Shown one piece after another: positions 60,325 through 64,000 of a DNA stretch of 64,000 nt. The position numbers and the translations under genes were made by a program. The notes beneath the pieces are model-generated. The model searched no databases. It saw nothing but the letters and a program-made list of their open reading frames with translations, and had not been told where the DNA came from. The number at the start of each line of letters is the position of its first letter. Positions within the stretch are counted from its first letter, which is position 1. Source of the stretch: Paragonimus westermani (lineage: Eukaryota > Platyhelminthes > Trematoda > Plagiorchiida > Troglotrematidae); assembly GCA_008508345.1 (NCBI GenBank), contig QNGE01001280.1, positions 80,763 to 144,762 of the forward strand, written 5' to 3'.

Positions 60325-60677
60325 CTAGCACGCACGTTCCCACATCGCGCAAGCCTTCGAATTTGTGAACCAGAATTCCAGTCCACAACGAAACGGCGGT
60401 ATCCATTCCCAGGTCATGCACACATCTACCTGATCAGTGTGTGACCGACGCATTCTGTCGTGGGTTTTTTGCTTGCCATTTACCATCCGTTGTTCCGAAT
60501 TCGTTAAACAAAAGCTCATCCTGTCTTCCGTAGTGTCTACAATCCACACGCTTTGGGCTTCTGGACATATCTCAGCAGCAAGTTGGAATATATTAAGGCG
60601 TGTTGGTGTAATCGTGTCTCCGATTTCGTCATACACCACAAAACGACCAGGATTTTTGCGAAGTTGAAACCGTGTTT
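60325..60677 (-). CDS. Possible exon, unknown protein
   Basis: The frame opens just after ACCCTTAACAG (acceptor-like, exon start 60677) and stays open for about 117 codons: TRFQLRKNPGRFVVYDEIGD, later IFQLAAEICPEAQSVWIVDT, and near the end TWEWIPPFRCGLEFWF. A donor-like GTGCGT precedes the stop at 60325. Its composition looks like protein, but I recognise no family. Confidence 0.3.
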
Positions 60678-60724
60678 CTGTTAAGGGTAATCATTGTAAG
60701 ATTTTGATTGTCGTGACATGAAGA

Positions 60725-60905
60725 TCCTCCGTACAGTGTTTGAAGCGACTACCATGTAAAAAGGTGATCAGAGTTCAAACGCCCGTCTTGACAAGAATAT
60801 TCACCGTTGGTGAGCGCTAACGTGTTCGAACATAAATTCTGTTGTCTCATTTCCGAAAAAGACAAGCTAAACGGTCAACTTGAAAGCGAACACCACGTGT
60901 AGTAA
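60725..60905 (+). repeat. Faint tRNA-hammerhead repeat remnant
   Basis: AGAGTTCAAACGCCCGTCTT, TGAGCGCTAACGTG and ACGGTCAACTTGAAAGCGAA recall box B, stem II and the tail in the right order. Heavily mutated. Confidence 0.4.
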
Positions 60906-60909
60906 TGAT

Positions 60910-62305
60910 CAACTCGTATTCATAAGTTGCTGCGAGTTCAGCCTGACATTTTCATCTTGAAGCCAAATTTCAGTTTATAAACTAACCTGAACTGATTGCT
61001 AATCTCCAAAAACATTGACCTCACCTCTTTGATTACAAGTGCTCGATTATTACTGGACACCCCTAGATCCTAAACTCGTCACCATACATCGTTCCTGAGG
61101 GGCAGAACTGTTCTGTCAAAGTGTATGGCAGGAAAGCTGTGACCACGTTGTTTTTTACTCCTTATTCCGTATAACTCGTGTTTTTTCATATCTTTTCTGT
61201 CGTGGTCTGTACATGTTGACACAGTTATATCATGTGAGTACATGCGGTAATCCGGACTGCCTAATCTCTCTGTCTGAGACTTCGTTTCAATGTCTGCTAT
61301 AAAAAACATAAGGATTTTAACACTGCGAGCCTAGATTTAGTGTAAAGAGGATAGACGGTCGCACCATACTACTCACACCACTATTCAGTAGCCGCATGGA
61401 TCGAAATGATCGCGGGATAAATACGGGAGAGATATGGGAAGGGTCGTTGGAAGACAGAATAACATTTAATGGCTGTCGCCACATGACGGAACTTAGACAT
61501 GGTGTCCAAAGCGACTGGAGAGTCCTCAGAGAGTGCGGTGTGCAAATGAGAGTTTTTGTTCCTGTCCCGTTGAGAGGCTTAAGTAGTGTGTTGGTTTCTC
61601 CAATAAAGTAACCTTTGTGTCATCCGCCTTCTAGATTCACAAACTTAGGAGTTAATCCAAGTTTCTAGTATAACATCGAACATAGATCCTTGAAGCCCGA
61701 AGACAATAACACAAAAGCTTTTTTTGGTTAATACTAACTAATGGTAAACAGCTAGTATAGTTGACTTCTTTACATTACATGTCAGGCTTGGATTTACATT
61801 GTATCATTATGGATACAGAATTTTGGAATATGTTGCAATTCCTGTTGTTTGCTGCGCGGAGATAAAGCTTAAGTCCTAACTTCCAGCTTATAACAATAAG
61901 CAACCACCTTGTTTGAATATCAGTTGATTGTAAATAGCTACTATATTCAGTCTTGCTGTATTACTCAAGAAGGGCTGCAACATATGTTGTTTCAATTTGT
62001 TATCAGAATTTCAACAACTGCGAAAATTTGTACTGCATAGTATTTGAAAACTAAGCATGGATTCTTAGGATTCACTGAGAGTAATGAAAAAAATTGTTCA
62101 TGATATGTCTAAGTTTCTTGTGCTCAGCTATACTCTTCTGACAGCTATTTAAGTGTCATGTGAAGGATCCATTGAGAGACCACAATTTACAAATCCGTAG
62201 TTAGAATATAGTTTATTGTGCGTAATGACTTCTGTTATTTTAACTTTATTGAAAATTCCTGCTCATGGAATTAACACGAAATTCAGTGTGACTGAAGAAA
62301 TTGAG
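60910..62305. other. No supportable gene
   Basis: Short frames (61079-61309 minus, 61396-61611 plus) show no recognised motif. Confidence 0.45.
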
Positions 62306-62309
62306 CGCA

Positions 62310-62575
62310 TCTTGCAAGTGGGTGTGGCTGAACGATTATATGTGATACGGGAGAATAGCCTGATACAAGGTCATTTGTACAATGGTCGATAAGGTTGGCT
62401 CGTGAAAGCATGACCGGAATTCGCCTTCCAGTTGTGGCAAGCATATGCATTATTGACGAAATACAAAAAAAGAGAAACCTGAGTACGGTGTTTCTTCTTG
62501 AAAAAGGCTGGCTGAGAAGTCTACACAAACGCAAAATCTGAGATCGATTGCAAGTGATATACATGTACATCAACC
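62310..62575 (+). repeat. Decayed tRNA-hammerhead repeat, plus
   Basis: GGTCGATAAGGTTGGCTCGT, CCGGAATTCGCC (box B region), GTGGCAAGCATATGCATTAT, TGACGA, GAGAAACCTGAGTACG and AAAAGGCTGGCTGAGAAGTC follow the unit in order. Stem II is an A-rich run that no longer pairs. The minus frame 62283-62573 is a shadow of this repeat. Confidence 0.7.
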
Positions 62576-62579
62576 AAGA

Positions 62580-63640
62580 TCAGAATACAATGTACCACTT
62601 CATCGTAATTTATCTCAATAGCCTGTGTACACAAGCAATGCACGCTTCTTAGATGTCATTTCCTGAAGTTAACAACATCACGGATGCTTAAATTCATTCT
62701 ATCGTCGAAGCAATCCATTCAACTTTCGTGAATTAGCGAGTGATAGGTAAAGGCGTTAATCATTCATAATCACTTGGTCCACATCAAGGCTTGCGACCAA
62801 CATACGTAATCGATGTCCACATGTAAGAGGTCTACCTATGTTGTTTGTTCAACGAACACTTTTTAACAAAAAATAAATGGGGACAGTTGGTATGGACTTA
62901 ACACGTCGAGATTGATATCGGAAGGTTACGGTCCTAACACACAAATTACTGCCGTTTCACACGCATGAATATTCATTCACCACAGCGAGTGAGTCGATTT
63001 TTATCCTAATTATCGTTCACTTCTCGGTAGCTGTCCGCTGTATGACTTTCCTTGAAAGCCGTTCATTCTACCGAACATCAGTTCATTCAACTCAGCACGA
63101 GTTCCTCGAACTTGGTGTAGTGATTGCCACAAATCAGCAGTTAACGAAGAACTAGGCAGACTGATGACCCGCTGTTTTTTGCAGTAAGCTAAATGAAGTG
63201 ATTCAGGGTACACACTCAATGCTAAGCGATCCAACGGTTGCCCGGACATTTCAACCTAGTCAGGTGACAATGGTGTGTGCATAAAACAATTTGCTATTTT
63301 CTGCAGCGCTTACCAAGCTTTTACAGTTAGGTAAGACATGCAAGAATTATACGTGGGAATCAGGGCCAGTCATTCAACATTACATCTGGGGCAGACTACA
63401 ATTTACTGGAGGAAGGTGGGAATGTCGATGGTTACACGAGGGTTCAACGTGTTCCTGTCATGAAACAAGAGCTCATTGGTGGCAGCAGACCAGATTTCAA
63501 GTGGCTGTGAGATAACTGACTAAGGGTGGTGGTGGTTTTGCATAAAACGCCTTCGAGTACAGAGAATTCGCTTGTAGAAACTGAGATCAGTTGTCTTTGC
63601 GATTAATAACAGCTGAACTCTGACAATTTCGGATTGGACT
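62580..63640. other. No supportable gene
   Basis: A 79-codon minus frame (63010-63249) is unrecognised. The last part may contain the decayed N-terminus of the endonuclease that follows. Confidence 0.4.
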
Positions 63641-63642
63641 GA

Positions 63643-64000
63643 CCAGCCGCCGTTACCGGTCAAGCTGGAGTAGGTATAGTCCTCAGCACGACGGCCGCAG
63701 CCGCATTGATAGATTGGATTCCTGTTAATAGTAGACTTTGGGCCGTCCGCTTGGCAGGTTCTGTTAGGGTCATTGCTAGACGCCAAAGCGTCAGAAATCT
63801 TTTCGTCGTGTCTGTTTATGCTCCAACTGACTGTAGTGACATCGGCGTCAAGGACCTCTTTTATTCGGATCTGGCCGCTCTCCTCCGGTCGACACGTGGT
63901 TCTGATATAGTCGTTCTGGCCGGAGATATGAACGCCCAGGTCGGCCGCCTTGGTGAGGCCGAATCTCGTCTAGGTGGCAGGTTTGGGATAGCATCACATC
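63643..64000 (+). mobile_element. Non-LTR retrotransposon endonuclease domain, cut by the window edge
   Basis: The frame from 63643 reads GQAGVGIVLSTTAA, then LIDWIPVNSRLWAVRLAGSV (near 63705-63765), LFVVSVYAPTDCSDIGVKDL, and DIVVLAGDMNAQVGRLGEAE (near 63904-63963). Together with FYSDLAALL these are the characteristic blocks of the apurinic-type endonuclease of RTE/CR1-like retrotransposons, including the VYAPT and GDMNAQVG catalytic motifs. A TGA at 63640-63642 interrupts the frame, and the expected N-terminal blocks are not seen, so this copy is 5'-truncated or decayed. Its RT would lie beyond the window. Confidence 0.85.

Noticed and set aside
1..64000. Bacterial features (operons, Shine-Dalgarno sites, CRISPR arrays)
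   Set aside because: Gene density, repeat content, PLE and SINE families all indicate a eukaryote; no regularly spaced short repeats were seen.

Overview
This looks like repeat-rich flatworm (probably trematode) nuclear DNA. There are no operons or long runs of genes. Pieces of Penelope-like retroelements (PLEs) on both strands, an RTE/CR1-type endonuclease typical of trematode genomes, and a tRNA-headed hammerhead-ribozyme repeat resembling schistosome Sm-alpha all point the same way. The assignment rests on recognised families only, not on a search.

Host coding sequence is sparse. The best candidate is a single long exon at 3955-5580 with a C-terminal SOCS-box-like segment (ASB-like). A short minus-strand exon at 39502-39798 resembles the ligand-binding (ANF receptor) domain of receptor guanylate cyclases. 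Three further possible exons (46397-46645, 46885-47030, 60325-60677) have splice-like borders but no recognised family.

Mobile DNA dominates. PLE pieces lie at 1185-2700(-), 15739-18496(+), 20430-22013(+), 25045-26600(-), 28860-29080(+), 31050-31200(-), 35480-36225(-), 38058-38735(+), 44252-44725(-) and 44780-46015(+). The 15.7-18.5 kb copy is the best preserved: it carries N-terminal, RT and GIY-YIG parts, two frameshifts and 62-63 bp direct terminal repeats. A decayed Ty3/Gypsy-like RT lies at 27035-27862 and a non-LTR endonuclease runs off the right edge.

The most interesting element is a repeat unit of about 425-436 bp. It combines a tRNA-like RNA polymerase III promoter (boxes A and B) with a type I hammerhead ribozyme having a very short stem III. 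Four copies have an intact catalytic core with paired stems I and II (10249-10293, 22093-22137, 22464-22508, 45360-45404), and a fifth (113-157) has one stem II mismatch. One stem II pair has changed compensatorily between copies. Units occur singly, as a head-to-tail tandem (30.3-30.9 kb), as inverted pairs (90-568, 22015-22623, 10007-10404) and inserted inside a PLE reading frame (45267-45726). They also repeatedly follow the 3' ends of PLE copies. About a dozen older, decayed copies are scattered through the window. I read this as a retrozyme/SINE-like family tied to PLE replication.

A second tRNA-derived repeat family is present at 59660-59990 and as an inverted pair at 13470-13725. The remaining DNA, including several stretches of 1-4 kb, shows no supportable gene.
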